Origin: Amycolatopsis thermophila
GTDB taxonomy: Bacteria > Actinomycetota > Actinomycetes > Mycobacteriales > Pseudonocardiaceae
Length of the DNA: 64,000 nucleotides
Reading direction: 5' to 3'
Assembly: GCF_030814215.1 (NCBI RefSeq)
Contig: NZ_JAUSUT010000001.1
Span: 2,666,001 to 2,730,000 of the forward strand
Under the pieces are notes generated by a model. The model did not search any database. It had not been told where the DNA came from and was given only the letters and a program-made list of their open reading frames with translations. Below, in pieces: positions 26,666-35,736 of this stretch (the first letter of the stretch is position 1; each line of letters opens with the position of its first letter). The position numbers and the translations under genes are program-made.

Positions 26666-26917
26666 TCAGCGGCGGGCCTTGCGGGGGCGCAGCTTGGCCG
26701 CCCGGCCGCCCAGCCTGCGCAGCCGGAACAGCTCCAGCGCGCGGCCGATGCCGTGGCCGTAGAGCGCCCTCACCTCGTTGGGCCGGGCCTGCTCCAGGAA
26801 CTCCTCGACCTCTTCCTCCTGGACCGCGACGTGGCGCAGGCGGTTCTCCACTCGTTCCATCGCCAGGGCGAAGAACATCATCACGAGTGGCACCGCTACT
26901 ACGAACCAGACAGTCAT
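26666..26917 (-). CDS. Small membrane protein (Rv3675-like position)
   Basis: 83 residues: one N-terminal membrane helix (about 2-20, MTVWFVVAVPLVMMFFAL), then an amphipathic charged helix (VQEEEVEEFLEQARPNEVRA) and a very basic C-terminus (GRAAKLRPRKARR). The position between nth and crp and its strand match the Rv3675 membrane protein of mycobacteria. Function unknown; the cytoplasmic basic tail may contact nucleic acid or lipid headgroups. Diverges from nth over 77 bases. Confidence 0.78.
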   Translation of the reverse strand: MTVWFVVAVPLVMMFFALAMERVENRLRHVAVQEEEVEEFLEQARPNEVRALYGHGIGRALELFRLRRLGGRAAKLRPRKARR

Positions 26918-26994
26918 CGGTTCTGATCCTCGCTCATCACGGGTTCGGGGGTGGTGTCAGGGGTCCGGCGTGTCGGCTTCCGTAGGCTAGCGGC

Positions 26995-27753
26995 GTGCCG
27001 AATGCGTCTCAGGTCAGCCCCCGGAAGGGTGAGGAGAGCCGCCTCGCACTCGTGAGACGCGCGCGCCGGATGCTGCGTTGCCTCACCGACGTGTATCCGG
27101 ACGCGCATTGTGAGCTGGACTTCACCACGCCGCTGGAGTTGCTCGTCGCCGTGGTGCTGTCCGCGCAGACCACGGACGTGCGGGTCAACGAGGTGACGCC
27201 CGCGCTGTTCGCCCGCTACCGCACGGCCGCCGACTACGCGGGAGCGGACCGGACCGAGCTGGAGGAGCTGATCCGGCCCACCGGCTTCTACCGCGCGAAG
27301 ACGAACTCGCTCATGGGTCTGGGCGCCGCCCTGGTCGAGCGCTTCGGCAGCGAGGTGCCCAAGAAGCTGGACGACCTGGTGACGCTGCCCGGCGTCGGCC
27401 GCAAGACCGCCAACGTCGTGCTCGGCAACGCCTTCGACGTGCCCGGGATCACGGTGGACACCCACTTCGGCCGCCTGGTGCGCCGCTGGGGCTGGACCGC
27501 GGAGGAGGACCCGGTCAAGGTCGAGCACGCGGTCGGTGAGCTCATCCCCCGCAAGGAGTGGACGATGCTCTCGCACCGGGTGATCTTCCACGGCCGCCGC
27601 GTCTGCCACGCGCGCAAACCGGCGTGCGGCGCGTGCCCGCTCGCGCGGGACTGCCCCTCCTACGGCACCGGCCCGACCGGGTTCGAGGAGGCGGCCAAGC
27701 TGGTCAAGGGCCCGGAGCGGGACCACATCCTCGGGATGGCGGCTCAGCGGTGA
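26995..27753 (+). CDS. nth: Endonuclease III
   Basis: 252 residues from a GTG. Catalytic and helix-hairpin-helix region [18 protein letters not shown] (about 128-145) with the catalytic Lys in GRKTAN and the Asp in TVDTHFGRL. The C-terminal 4Fe-4S ligands are intact in C-x6-C-x2-C-x5-C form ([17 protein letters not shown], about 203-219). A bifunctional glycosylase/AP lyase removing oxidised pyrimidines from DNA. The following thioredoxin gene overlaps its stop (GTGA). Confidence 0.95.
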   Translation: MPNASQVSPRKGEESRLALVRRARRMLRCLTDVYPDAHCELDFTTPLELLVAVVLSAQTTDVRVNEVTPALFARYRTAADYAGADRTELEELIRPTGFYRAKTNSLMGLGAALVERFGSEVPKKLDDLVTLPGVGRKTANVVLGNAFDVPGITVDTHFGRLVRRWGWTAEEDPVKVEHAVGELIPRKEWTMLSHRVIFHGRRVCHARKPACGACPLARDCPSYGTGPTGFEEAAKLVKGPERDHILGMAAQR

Positions 27754-28346
27754 CGACAGCGACCCGGTGGGCGCTCGTCGTGGGGGTGCTCGTGCTCGCG
27801 GCGATCGTCGCGGTGCTGCCGCGGGTCCGCTCCGCGAACGAGACGCCGGTCACGTCCCCCGACCTCGGTGCCGCCCGCGCCACGGCGGCGCTGGCGCCGT
27901 GCCCGGCGGGCACCGGCCGGGTCGCGCAGCTCGCGGACGTGACGGTCCAGTGCCTCGGCGATGGGTCCACCGTGGACCTGGGCAGCGCGCTGGCCGGGCG
28001 GGCCACGCTGGTCAACGTGTGGGCCACCTGGTGCGAGCCGTGCCGCACCGAGCTGCCCGTGCTGCAGCGGTACGCGAGCGAGCCGGGCGCCGCGCGGGTG
28101 CTGACCGTGCAGGTGCAGAGCAAACCGGACGACGGCCTGCGGCTGCTCACCGACCTCGGCGTGCGGCTGCCGACGGTGTTCGACGGCGACGGCACGACCG
28201 GCCCGGTGCGGGCCGCGCTCAGGGTGCCGCCCGCGCTGCCCGCGTCGTACCTGGTGACGGCGGACGGGCAGGTGCGCTTCATCGACAGCCCACGCACCTT
28301 CACCGATCCTGCTCAGGTGCGTGATGTCGTGGCGAGGCTGTCGTGA
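27750..28346 (+). CDS. TlpA-like membrane-anchored thioredoxin
   Basis: 198 residues from a GTG overlapping the nth stop. A signal anchor covers about 5-25 ([17 protein letters not shown]). The thioredoxin-fold active site is [13 protein letters not shown], a WCxxC disulfide centre (about 91-103), followed by the conserved cis-Pro region (PALPASYLV). Two further cysteines (LAPCPAG, VQCLGDG) lie in the N-terminal extension, the usual TlpA/Rv3673c layout. An extracytoplasmic disulfide reductase; partner likely the NUDIX/MarP operon members only by synteny. Confidence 0.9.
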   Translation: MTTATRWALVVGVLVLAAIVAVLPRVRSANETPVTSPDLGAARATAALAPCPAGTGRVAQLADVTVQCLGDGSTVDLGSALAGRATLVNVWATWCEPCRTELPVLQRYASEPGAARVLTVQVQSKPDDGLRLLTDLGVRLPTVFDGDGTTGPVRAALRVPPALPASYLVTADGQVRFIDSPRTFTDPAQVRDVVARLS

Positions 28347-29038
28347 AGGGGCCGCTCGTCGATCCGGCGTCGGTCCCGGACTGGTTGCGCCCGCTGGTGG
28401 AGATCAGCGGCGACCTCGACGCGACCGCGTTCACCCGGTTCTCCGCGCCCGAAGACGGGTACGCGCGCGCCGCGTCGGTACTGATCCTGTTCGGCGAGAC
28501 CGAGCGCGGGCCGGACGTCCTGCTGCTGCGCCGCGCCGACACGCTCGGTTCGCACGCCGGGCAGGTGGCCTTCCCCGGCGGCGGGGCGGACCCCGGGGAC
28601 GCCGACGAGGTCGCCACCGCCCTGCGCGAGGCCGAGGAGGAGACCGGTGTCGACCCGGTCGGCGTGCGGCCGGTCGCGGTCCTGCCCGAGCTGTTCATCC
28701 CGGTGTCCCGGTTCGCCGTGACACCGGTGCTGGCCCACTGGCACCGGCCCTCGCCGGTGCACGCCGTCGACCCCGGGGAGACCGCCGCGGTGGCCCGGGT
28801 CCCGATCGCGGATCTGGTCGATCCGGCCAACCGGTTCCAGGTGCGCCGGCCGGGCACCGGATACCTGGGACCCGCCTTCACCGTGAACGGGATGTTCGTG
28901 TGGGGGTTCACCGCCGGACTGCTCACCGTGCTGCTCGACCTGGGCGGGTGGGCGCGTGAGTGGGATCGCGGCGACGTCCGGGACCTTGACGTAGCGTTGC
29001 GCGATCATCTGCTCGCTACGAATGAGGAGACGCGGTGA
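28343..29038 (+). CDS. NUDIX CoA pyrophosphatase-like protein
   Basis: 231 residues from a GTG overlapping the upstream stop (GTGA). The NUDIX box reads GGGADPGDADEVATALREAE followed by EETGV (about 72-97), with Asp in place of the first Glu as in the CoA pyrophosphatase branch (Rv3672c type). It would split CoA or its esters into 3',5'-ADP and 4'-phosphopantetheine. Cytosolic. Its stop overlaps the GTG of the MarP gene by 4 bases, continuing the coupled operon nth-trx-nudix-marP. Confidence 0.9.
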   Translation: MKGPLVDPASVPDWLRPLVEISGDLDATAFTRFSAPEDGYARAASVLILFGETERGPDVLLLRRADTLGSHAGQVAFPGGGADPGDADEVATALREAEEETGVDPVGVRPVAVLPELFIPVSRFAVTPVLAHWHRPSPVHAVDPGETAAVARVPIADLVDPANRFQVRRPGTGYLGPAFTVNGMFVWGFTAGLLTVLLDLGGWAREWDRGDVRDLDVALRDHLLATNEETR

Positions 29039-30231
29039 ACTGGGTCGACGTCCTGGTGATTCTGCTGGCGCTGGTGGCGGCGATCTCCGGTGCGCGCCAG
29101 GGCGTCGTGATCGCGTTGCCCGCACTGGTCGGCGTGATCGCGGGTGCGGTGATCGGGATCCGGATCGCGCCGTGGATCGTCGAGCTGTTCGAGAACCCGG
29201 CGGCGAAGGTCGCGTTCGCGGTCGCGACGGTGGTGTTCCTGGTCGCACTCGGCGAGACGCTGGGCGTGTGGCTCGGTCGGCGGTTCAAGTACGCGGTCAA
29301 GCGGCGGTTCAACACCGACAAGCTCACCGGCGTCGACCAGACCCTCGGCGCGGTCGTGCAGGCGGTCGTGGTGTTCGTGGTGGCGTGGCTGATCGCGGTG
29401 CCGCTGACGGGTGTCGCGGCCCTGCCGGGGCTGGCGCGGGCCATCAACAACTCGACGGTGCTCGGGACGGTCGACAAGGCGATGCCGCCCGCGGCCGAGA
29501 GCCTGCCCGGCGACCTGCGCAAACTGCTGGACGTCTCCGGCTTCCCGTCCATCGTGGACCCCTTCCAGAAGACGCAGATCAACGACACCGCGCCGCCGGA
29601 CACGTCGCTGCAGGACAGCGCGGTGGTGCGGCAGCTGCAGGACAGCGTGCTCAAGATCCGCGGCACGGCCGAATCGTGCTCGCGCACCCTGGAGGGCAGC
29701 GGGTTCGTCGTCGCCCCGCAGCGGGTCATCACGAACGCGCACGTGGTGGCCGGCACGGAGACGACGGCGGTGGAGACCTCGTCCGGGCGCCTGCCCGCAC
29801 GGGTCGTGTACTTCGACCCGGAGGTCGACCTCGCGGTGCTCGCGGTGCCCCGCCTGGAGGCCACGCCACTGAGGCTGGCCCCCGACCCGGCACGGGCCGG
29901 GGACAGCGCGATCGTGCTGGGATATCCGCTGGACGGGCCCTACCGCGCGACCCCGGCGCGGATCCGGAACGAGATCACCCTGCAGGGGCCGGACATCTAC
30001 GACTCGCGGACGGTGCGGCGCGACGTGTACACCGTCCGCGCGCAGGTGCGGAGCGGGAACTCGGGCGGGCCGCTGGTCGATCCGACCGGGCAGGTCATCG
30101 GGGTGGTGTTCGGGGCGTCCGTCGAGGATGCCGACACCGGGTTCACGCTGACCGGGAAGCAGGTGCGGCCGGTGATCGAGGAGGCCGCTTCGCTGAGCGC
30201 GCGCGTGTCGACCGGCAACTGCGCCGCCTGA
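29035..30231 (+). CDS. marP: MarP-type membrane serine protease
   Basis: 398 residues from a GTG. Four N-terminal membrane helices (CvpA-like; about 1-130) precede a periplasmic chymotrypsin-fold domain. The catalytic triad is His236 (TNAHVVAG), Asp265 (EVDLAVL) and Ser343 (SGNSGGP). A cysteine pair (ESCSRTLEG near 222 and the C-terminal GNCAA) matches the disulfide that activates MarP on oxidation. In M. tuberculosis MarP preserves internal pH in acid, cleaving a peptidoglycan hydrolase. Last gene of the coupled operon begun by nth. The EphE-like hydrolase converges 27 bases later. Confidence 0.95.
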   Translation: MNWVDVLVILLALVAAISGARQGVVIALPALVGVIAGAVIGIRIAPWIVELFENPAAKVAFAVATVVFLVALGETLGVWLGRRFKYAVKRRFNTDKLTGVDQTLGAVVQAVVVFVVAWLIAVPLTGVAALPGLARAINNSTVLGTVDKAMPPAAESLPGDLRKLLDVSGFPSIVDPFQKTQINDTAPPDTSLQDSAVVRQLQDSVLKIRGTAESCSRTLEGSGFVVAPQRVITNAHVVAGTETTAVETSSGRLPARVVYFDPEVDLAVLAVPRLEATPLRLAPDPARAGDSAIVLGYPLDGPYRATPARIRNEITLQGPDIYDSRTVRRDVYTVRAQVRSGNSGGPLVDPTGQVIGVVFGASVEDADTGFTLTGKQVRPVIEEAASLSARVSTGNCAA

Positions 30232-30258
30232 CCGCGCGTCCCGCGTTCGCCGGACGGC

Positions 30259-31197
30259 TCAGGCCCTGGCCAGGAAGTCCAGTAGCGCCTTGGTGGTCTC
30301 GTCGGGCGCTTCGAGCTGGGGGAAGTGGCCGATCTCGGGCAGCTCGGCCAGCCGCGAGTGCGGACCGCGCCACGGTGCGCTCGCCCGGGCGGTCTCCAGC
30401 AGCACGCACGGGTCCGCGATGCCGTGGATCTGCAGCACCGGTGCCTCGACGCGGGTGCCGACGGCGTTGACGAAGCGGCGTCCCTCACCGCGGAACTGCG
30501 CCCGGAACGCCCACCGGTAGTACTCCAGGGCGCTGTGCGCGACACCGGGGATGAGCATGGCCTCCCGGAACATCGCCGCACTCGTGTCGAAGTCCGTCGT
30601 CGCCGCCCAGTACGGGCCGGACCACGCGCGCAGCAGGGCCTCCACGTTGGCGGCGTCGTTCTCGGTCAGCCACTTCTCCGGCGCCATCGGCACCTGGAAC
30701 CGGAACAGGTGCCCGAGCGCGCGCGTCTGGTTCGACCGCCGGCGCCGGAACCCGGTCCGGGCGATCGCCGTGCGCAGGGCCAGCGGGTGCGCCCCGCCGA
30801 GCACGCTCACGGACGCGACCACGCGGGGGTGCAGCGCAGCCGCCGTCCACGCCAGCAGCCCGCCCCACGCGTGCCCGACCAGGTGCGCCTGCCGCTCGCC
30901 CAGGGCACGCACCAGGCCGGCGACGTCACCGGCCAGCGTCCAGGCGTCGTAACCGCGTGGCGGTTTGTCCGAATCGCCGTACCCCCGCAGGTCGGCCGCG
31001 ACGACGTGGTACCCCGCGTCGGCGAGTGCGGTCAGCTGGTGCCGCCAGGTCCACCAGAACTGCCCGAAGCCGTGCAGCAACAGCACCATCGGCCCGCTCC
31101 CGGCCTCGGCGATGTGCAGCCGGATGCCGTTCGCGGACACGTCGCGATGCGCCCAGGGCCCGTCGATCCGGACGAGGGACGGGTCGGGCGTGGTCAC
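30259..31197 (-). CDS. Alpha/beta hydrolase (EphE-like)
   Basis: 312 residues from the GTG at 31197 (VTTPDPSLVRIDGPWAHRDV). Motifs: oxyanion HGFGQ (about 43), a GHAWGG nucleophile elbow with Ala-Trp-Gly where Asp is the nucleophile only if the elbow reads GxDxG; here the elbow is LVGHAWGGLLAW, so the expected nucleophile Asp/Ser is replaced by Ala or Trp. The acid and His regions (IHGIADPCVL; EIGHFPQLEAP) are intact. It occupies the EphE position, but the degenerate elbow suggests altered or lost hydrolysis. Spaced 11 bases from the upstream membrane-protein gene. Confidence 0.8.
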   Translation of the reverse strand: MTTPDPSLVRIDGPWAHRDVSANGIRLHIAEAGSGPMVLLLHGFGQFWWTWRHQLTALADAGYHVVAADLRGYGDSDKPPRGYDAWTLAGDVAGLVRALGERQAHLVGHAWGGLLAWTAAALHPRVVASVSVLGGAHPLALRTAIARTGFRRRRSNQTRALGHLFRFQVPMAPEKWLTENDAANVEALLRAWSGPYWAATTDFDTSAAMFREAMLIPGVAHSALEYYRWAFRAQFRGEGRRFVNAVGTRVEAPVLQIHGIADPCVLLETARASAPWRGPHSRLAELPEIGHFPQLEAPDETTKALLDFLARA

Positions 31198-31208
31198 GGT
31201 CGTGCGGT

Positions 31209-31700
31209 TCAGCTGTGTTCGGGGACGCTGTCCCGGCGCGGCTTCAGCGCCGCGGCGGTGTCCTTGAAGCTGGTGATCGTGCGCTCCGGTGCGCGGATCT
31301 TCTTCACCTTGCGGTAGCCGAGCAGGCCGAACAGGCCGGCGACCAGCAGCATCAGCAGGAACACGATGCCGAACGCCGCCCAGCGCTTGAGCCACTCGGA
31401 CAGCAGCTCGCCGAGGAAGAAAAAGAAGAAGAACGAGCTGTAGAGCCCGATCACGCCGGCGATGATGAAGTAGACGCTGCCCTTGGCGCCCTTCTTGACC
31501 TCGCCCACGACCTCCGACTTCGCCAGCTCGACCTCGGCCCTGACCAGCGTGGACAGGTGCTGGGTCGCCTGGCTGACGAGGCTTCCGATGGACTGGCCGT
31601 TCGCCGTGGACTCGTCCTCCGCGCTCAGCGGGATGTAGGGCACGGCCCCGAGGCCTTCCCGACCGTTGCGTTCGTGCTCCTGGCTGCTCACGGGGGTCAT
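31209..31700 (-). CDS. Phage-holin-X-family membrane protein
   Basis: 163 residues from ATG 31700. An N-terminal soluble helix (QSIGSLVSQATQHLSTLV, a coiled segment with VRAEVELAKSEV) is followed by two membrane helices (about 76-100 and 110-133, including an unusual SSFFFFFFLG run) and a basic tail. This is the Actinobacterial Holin-X / superfamily III layout and the Rv3669 position. Role unproven; members sit beside hydrolases and cell-wall genes. The NhaA gene ends 30 bases upstream of its start on the same strand. Confidence 0.85.
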   Translation of the reverse strand: MTPVSSQEHERNGREGLGAVPYIPLSAEDESTANGQSIGSLVSQATQHLSTLVRAEVELAKSEVVGEVKKGAKGSVYFIIAGVIGLYSSFFFFFFLGELLSEWLKRWAAFGIVFLLMLLVAGLFGLLGYRKVKKIRAPERTITSFKDTAAALKPRRDSVPEHS

Positions 31701-31729
31701 CGTGCCAGAAGACCCCACGGGCGGCTCGG

Positions 31730-32920
31730 TTAGTCCTCCAGCGCGCCGTGTACCTTGTTGCGCCGCAGCAGCGCGGCGGCACCGCCGAGCGAGCACACGG
31801 TCGAGGCCAGCAGCACCGCCGCGCGGGCCAGTTCGCTCGTCTCGCCGGCCAGGCCCAGGTCGGCGATCAGCAGCGCCACCGTGAACCCCACACCCCCGAG
31901 CAGCGACAACGCCGCGATGTCCCGCCACCCGACCCCGCGCGGCTTCTCCGCCAGCCGCAGCTTCACCGCCACCAGGCACGCGGTGAAGATGCCGATCGCC
32001 TTGCCGACGACCAGCCCGAGGAACACCGCCCGCGGCACGGACTCGGTGAAGACCTTGGCGAGCGAGTCACCACCGACGGCGATCCCGGCCGCGAACAGCG
32101 CGAACACCGGCACCGCGACCGCCGCCGACCACGGTTGCAGCCGGTGCTCCAGCCGGATCGCCGGCGCCTCCTCCTCGCCCGTGTCCGGGCGCACCCGCGT
32201 GAGCAGGCCCAACGCGACGCCCGCGATGGTGGCGTGCACGCCGGCCGAGTGCACCGCGACCCACACCACCACGGCCAGCGGCACGTACAGCCAGGGCGTG
32301 CGCACGCGCCGGTGCTGGAGGAACGCGTAGAGCGCCAGCCCGGCCACCGCGACCAGCGCCGCCACCAGGTTGAACGAGCCGGTGAACAGCACCGCGATCA
32401 GGACGATCGCGCCCAGGTCGTCGACCACGGCCAGGGACAGCAGGAACACCCGCGCGCTGCTCGGCAGGTTCGACGCGGTGAGAGCGAGCACACCGAGCGC
32501 GAACGCGATGTCGGTCGCGGTCGGGACGGCCCAGGCCCGGTCCATGCCGGGCGCGCCCCCGCCGACGACGAGGGCGACGATCGCGGGCGCGATCATGCCG
32601 CCCAGGGCGGCGATGATGGGCAGGACCGCCTTCTTCGGCCGGGACAGCTCGCCGACCACCAGTTCCCGTTTCAGCTCCAGCCCGGCGACGAAGAAGAACA
32701 ACGCCAGCAGCCCGTCCTTGGCCCAGTCGCCGACGGAGAGGTTCAGGTGCAGCAGGTGCGGGCCGATCTCGAAGTCGCGCACCACGCGGTACGACTCGCC
32801 GATCGGTGAGTTCGCCCAGATCAGGGCGACGGCGGTGGCGGCGAGCAGGATGATGCCGCCGGTGGTCTCGGTGCGCAGGTAACGCACGAACTCGGCGGCG
32901 GGACGGCGCGGCTGGCCCAC
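31730..32920 (-). CDS. nhaA: NhaA Na+/H+ antiporter
   Basis: 396 residues from a GTG with a GGAGGA ribosome site. The unwound-helix motifs that mark NhaA are present: VPTATDIAFALGVLAL (about 136) and the ion-binding Asp pair in LAVVDDLGAIVLI (about 168). About 12 membrane helices. It expels Na+ or Li+ in exchange for 2 H+ at alkaline pH. It is not part of the conserved Rv3669-Rv3667 stretch and opens the accessory block. Diverges from the peptide transporter over 150 bases. Confidence 0.92.
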   Translation of the reverse strand: MGQPRRPAAEFVRYLRTETTGGIILLAATAVALIWANSPIGESYRVVRDFEIGPHLLHLNLSVGDWAKDGLLALFFFVAGLELKRELVVGELSRPKKAVLPIIAALGGMIAPAIVALVVGGGAPGMDRAWAVPTATDIAFALGVLALTASNLPSSARVFLLSLAVVDDLGAIVLIAVLFTGSFNLVAALVAVAGLALYAFLQHRRVRTPWLYVPLAVVVWVAVHSAGVHATIAGVALGLLTRVRPDTGEEEAPAIRLEHRLQPWSAAVAVPVFALFAAGIAVGGDSLAKVFTESVPRAVFLGLVVGKAIGIFTACLVAVKLRLAEKPRGVGWRDIAALSLLGGVGFTVALLIADLGLAGETSELARAAVLLASTVCSLGGAAALLRRNKVHGALED

Positions 32921-33070
32921 TGGCGGCTCCTCCGGGGTCGGATGATCGTTGCCGACCAGACTTCCCGGCGCACCACCACCATCATACCTTACGGGCCGGT
33001 AACATGCTCCCCAACCAGCGTCCTATCATGTCACCGGCCAACGTTGTCTAGACCAGAAGGACGTGGCGAG

Positions 33071-34528
33071 GTGACGACCTCCACCGAGGCGAAGCGGGAC
33101 ACGCGGTTCTTCGGGCACCCGATCGGGCTCGCGAACCTGTTCGGCGTTGAGATGTGGGAACGCTTCTCGTACTACGGGATGCTCGGCATCCTGCCGATCT
33201 ACCTCTACTACTCGGTCGCCGAGGGCGGCCTCGCGATGCCGGAGGCCACCGCCACCAGCATCGTCGGGGCCTACGGCGGCCTGGTGTACCTGTCGACGAT
33301 CGTGGGCGCCTGGGTCTCCGACCGCCTGCTCGGTTCCGAGCGGACGCTGTTCTTCAGCGCCGTGCTCATCATGATCGGGCACGTCAGCCTCGCGCTGCTG
33401 CCCGGTTTCGCCGGGATCGGCGTCGGTCTCGCGTGCGTCGCGGTCGGCAGCGGCGGGCTCAAGGGCAACGCGACCGCGGTCGTCGGCACGCTGTACGGGG
33501 AGAAGGACGAGCGGCGCGACGCCGGGTTCACGATCTTCTACATGGGCGTCAACCTCGGCGGGTTCGTCGGCCCGCTGCTCACCGGGCTCGCGCAGAGCGA
33601 GGTCGGGTTCCACCTCGGGTTCGGTCTGGCCGCGATCGGCATGGCGATCGGCCTGACCCAGTACACGATCTTCCGGCGCAACCTGCCGGCCACCGCGCGC
33701 GAGGTGCCCAACCCGCTGCCCGCGCGTCAGCGGCCGGCCGCCGGCGGCGTCATCCTGGTGCTGGCGATCGTGATCGTGCTCGCCGTGCTCACCGGGATCG
33801 TCACCGCCGCCAACCTGTCCGACGTCGTGGTCTGGATCGTCGGCATCGCGGCGGTCGTCTACTTCGGGATCATCCTGAGCAGCCGCAAGATCACCGCGGT
33901 CGAGCGGCGCCGGGTGCTGTCGTTCATCCCGATGTTCATCGCCAGCGCCGCGTTCTTCGCGCTCTACCAGCAGCAGTTCACCGTCGTCGCCATCTACTCC
34001 GACCAGCGGCTGGACCGGAACCTGTTCGGCTGGGAGATGCCGGTCAGCTGGGTGCAGTCGATCAACCCGGTGTTCATCCTCGTGCTGGCGCCGATCATCG
34101 CCGGGATCTGGATCAAGCTGGGCGACCGCCAGCCGTCGACGCCGATCAAGTTCGCGCTCGGCACGTCGGTCATGGGCGTGGCGTTCCTGCTGTTCCTGTT
34201 CTTCGCCGGTGGCACCGGGAACAGCACGCCGCTGCTCGCGCTGATCGGGATCCTGCTGGTGTTCACCGTGGCGGAGCTGATGCTGTCGCCGGTGGGCCTG
34301 TCGCTGTCGACGAAGCTGGCGCCGGAGAAGTTCCGCACGCAGATGGTCGCGCTGAACTTCCTGTCGGTGTCGCTGGGCACCGCGCTGTCCGGGTCGCTGG
34401 CCGAGTACTACGGCACCGACCACGAGGGCTCGTACTTCGCCGTCGTCGGCGCGGTCGCCGTGGTGATCGGTGCGGTGCTGGCGCTGATCAGCCCCTTCGT
34501 GCGGAAGCTGATGTCCGGCGTGCGCTAG
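33071..34528 (+). CDS. POT-family proton-coupled oligopeptide transporter
   Basis: 485 residues from a GTG. The N-terminal EMWERFSYYGMLGIL (ExxERFSYYG proton-coupling signature; about 18-32) and FTIFYMGVNLGGFVGPLL (PTR2 signature 2, near 157) identify a peptide/H+ symporter. About 14 membrane helices as in bacterial POT proteins. The promoter region is shared with the divergent nhaA. After its stop lies a 19-base copy of the tail of the VIT gene, then an IS remnant. Confidence 0.92.
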   Translation: MTTSTEAKRDTRFFGHPIGLANLFGVEMWERFSYYGMLGILPIYLYYSVAEGGLAMPEATATSIVGAYGGLVYLSTIVGAWVSDRLLGSERTLFFSAVLIMIGHVSLALLPGFAGIGVGLACVAVGSGGLKGNATAVVGTLYGEKDERRDAGFTIFYMGVNLGGFVGPLLTGLAQSEVGFHLGFGLAAIGMAIGLTQYTIFRRNLPATAREVPNPLPARQRPAAGGVILVLAIVIVLAVLTGIVTAANLSDVVVWIVGIAAVVYFGIILSSRKITAVERRRVLSFIPMFIASAAFFALYQQQFTVVAIYSDQRLDRNLFGWEMPVSWVQSINPVFILVLAPIIAGIWIKLGDRQPSTPIKFALGTSVMGVAFLLFLFFAGGTGNSTPLLALIGILLVFTVAELMLSPVGLSLSTKLAPEKFRTQMVALNFLSVSLGTALSGSLAEYYGTDHEGSYFAVVGAVAVVIGAVLALISPFVRKLMSGVR

Positions 34529-34586
34529 CCCGTGGTGATGCCGCGGGCGCGCGGATGTCCCCGGATCGGTCGATGATCCGCCCTAG

Positions 34587-34955
34587 GCCTGTCCTCAAAG
34601 CCAGATGAGCAGTGTGGCCAGGTCGATCGTGCTCCGGTAGGAGGTGGCGGCCTTGTCGGCCAGAACCCTGCTCGGTCGGGTCGGCGGACGGCGAGGGCCT
34701 GGCCAGCGGACCTCGATGCCTGCCATGACCTGCGTGAACATGGCGCAGTCGTTGACGTTGCCGCCGGTCAACAGGAGCGACAAGGGCCGTCCGTGGCCGT
34801 CGCAGGCGAGGTGGATTTCGCCTCGGCGATCACACGAACCTGTGCCACCAGGGCGGGCAGAGTGCCGCAACGGCTCAATCGCCTGCCACTGCTCATGCCG
34901 ACGCACCACAACCAAGATCAAAGCAGCACAACCGAACCCACTTCGAGGACAGGTC
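34587..34955. mobile_element. Internally deleted IS5-type element
   Basis: A 369-base element bounded by inverted ends gcctgtcctcaaag (34587-34600) and cttcgaggacaggtc (34941-34955) and flanked on both sides by ctag (34583-34586 and 34956-34959), a 4-base target duplication of the YTAR type used by the IS5 group. Inside are fragments of a DDE transposase. Too short to be functional. Confidence 0.8.
34595..34921 (-). pseudogene. IS5-family transposase remnant
   Basis: Recognisable DDE segments GEIHLACDGHGRPLSLLLTG, GGNVNDCAMFTQVMAGIEV and RPPTRPSRVLADKA are followed directly by YRSTIDLATLLIWL, which belongs near the C-terminus of the intact protein. The N-terminus and everything between (including the last catalytic Glu) are missing, so an internal deletion made it inactive; it would need a transposase from elsewhere to move. 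Confidence 0.8.
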
Positions 34956-35684
34956 CTAGCCCGTGGTGATGCCGAAGAGCGTGCCGACGTAGTAGGTGAC
35001 CAGCATGGTCAGGGCACCGACCCCGACGTTGCGGATCACCGCGCGGCGCGCTCCGGCGTTGCCCAGCCGCGCGCTGCTGTAGCCGGTCAGCCCCAGCCCG
35101 ACGACGACGGCGATGACGCACGTCCACACGCGCCACGACGTCGGCGGCAGCGCGATCGCGAGCAGCGGGATCAGCGCGCCGACGGAGAACGACACGAACG
35201 ACGCCCACGCGGCCTGCCACGGGCTGGTCAGGTCGTCGGGGTCGATGCCGAGCTCGGCATCGGCGTGGGCGGCGAGGGCGTCCTTCTGCGACAGTTCGCG
35301 GGCGACCTGTTCGGCGAGTTCGCGGGACAGGCCCTTGCCCTCGTAGATGTCGGCGAGTTCGCGTTCCTCGGCCTCGGGCATGGTCTTCAGCTCGTACTTC
35401 TCGAGCCTGAGCGCCGCCCGTTCGGTATCGCGCTGCGTGCTCACCGAAACGTATTCCCCGCCGGCCATGGAAAGCGCACCGGCGACCAGACCGGCGATTC
35501 CGGCCATGAGGATCGCGCCGTGGTCCGTGGTCGCCCCGGCGACACCGACGACGAGCCCGGCGACCGACACGATCCCGTCGTTGGCCCCGAGAACGCCCGC
35601 GCGCAACCAGTTCAGCCGGCTGCCCAGGCTCTCGCGGTGGGGTTCGTGCGGATGCGCCTCGGTGGCGTCCTTCATGTCGGTCAC
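34956..35684 (-). CDS. VIT1/CCC1-family transporter
   Basis: 242 residues from GTG 35684 (ATG 35675 also possible). N-terminal helix pair RLNWLRAGVLGANDGIVSVAG (about 22-42, signature with the conserved Asp), GALSMAGGEYVSVSTQRDTE, a cytosolic metal-binding helical region rich in Glu (EAEERELADIYEGKG), then three more membrane helices. The CCC1/VIT fold transports Fe2+/Mn2+ by proton exchange. The IS remnant inserted exactly at its stop codon, and its 4-base target duplication re-creates the stop. Confidence 0.9.
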   Translation of the reverse strand: MTDMKDATEAHPHEPHRESLGSRLNWLRAGVLGANDGIVSVAGLVVGVAGATTDHGAILMAGIAGLVAGALSMAGGEYVSVSTQRDTERAALRLEKYELKTMPEAEERELADIYEGKGLSRELAEQVARELSQKDALAAHADAELGIDPDDLTSPWQAAWASFVSFSVGALIPLLAIALPPTSWRVWTCVIAVVVGLGLTGYSSARLGNAGARRAVIRNVGVGALTMLVTYYVGTLFGITTG

Positions 35685-35736
35685 ACCGGCTATTAGAGCA
35701 TTCCGGGACGCACTGCCCGTAATAGCTGAGTCTTAC

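Larger units (their letters stand above)
34525..34974. repeat. 19-bp direct repeat: VIT-gene tail duplicated behind the peptide transporter
   Basis: ctagcccgtggtgatgccg occurs at 34525-34543, including the POT stop codon, and again at 34956-34974, where it encodes the last codons and stop of the VIT gene on the minus strand. With the IS remnant removed the copies lie about 60 bases apart. Confidence 0.85.
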
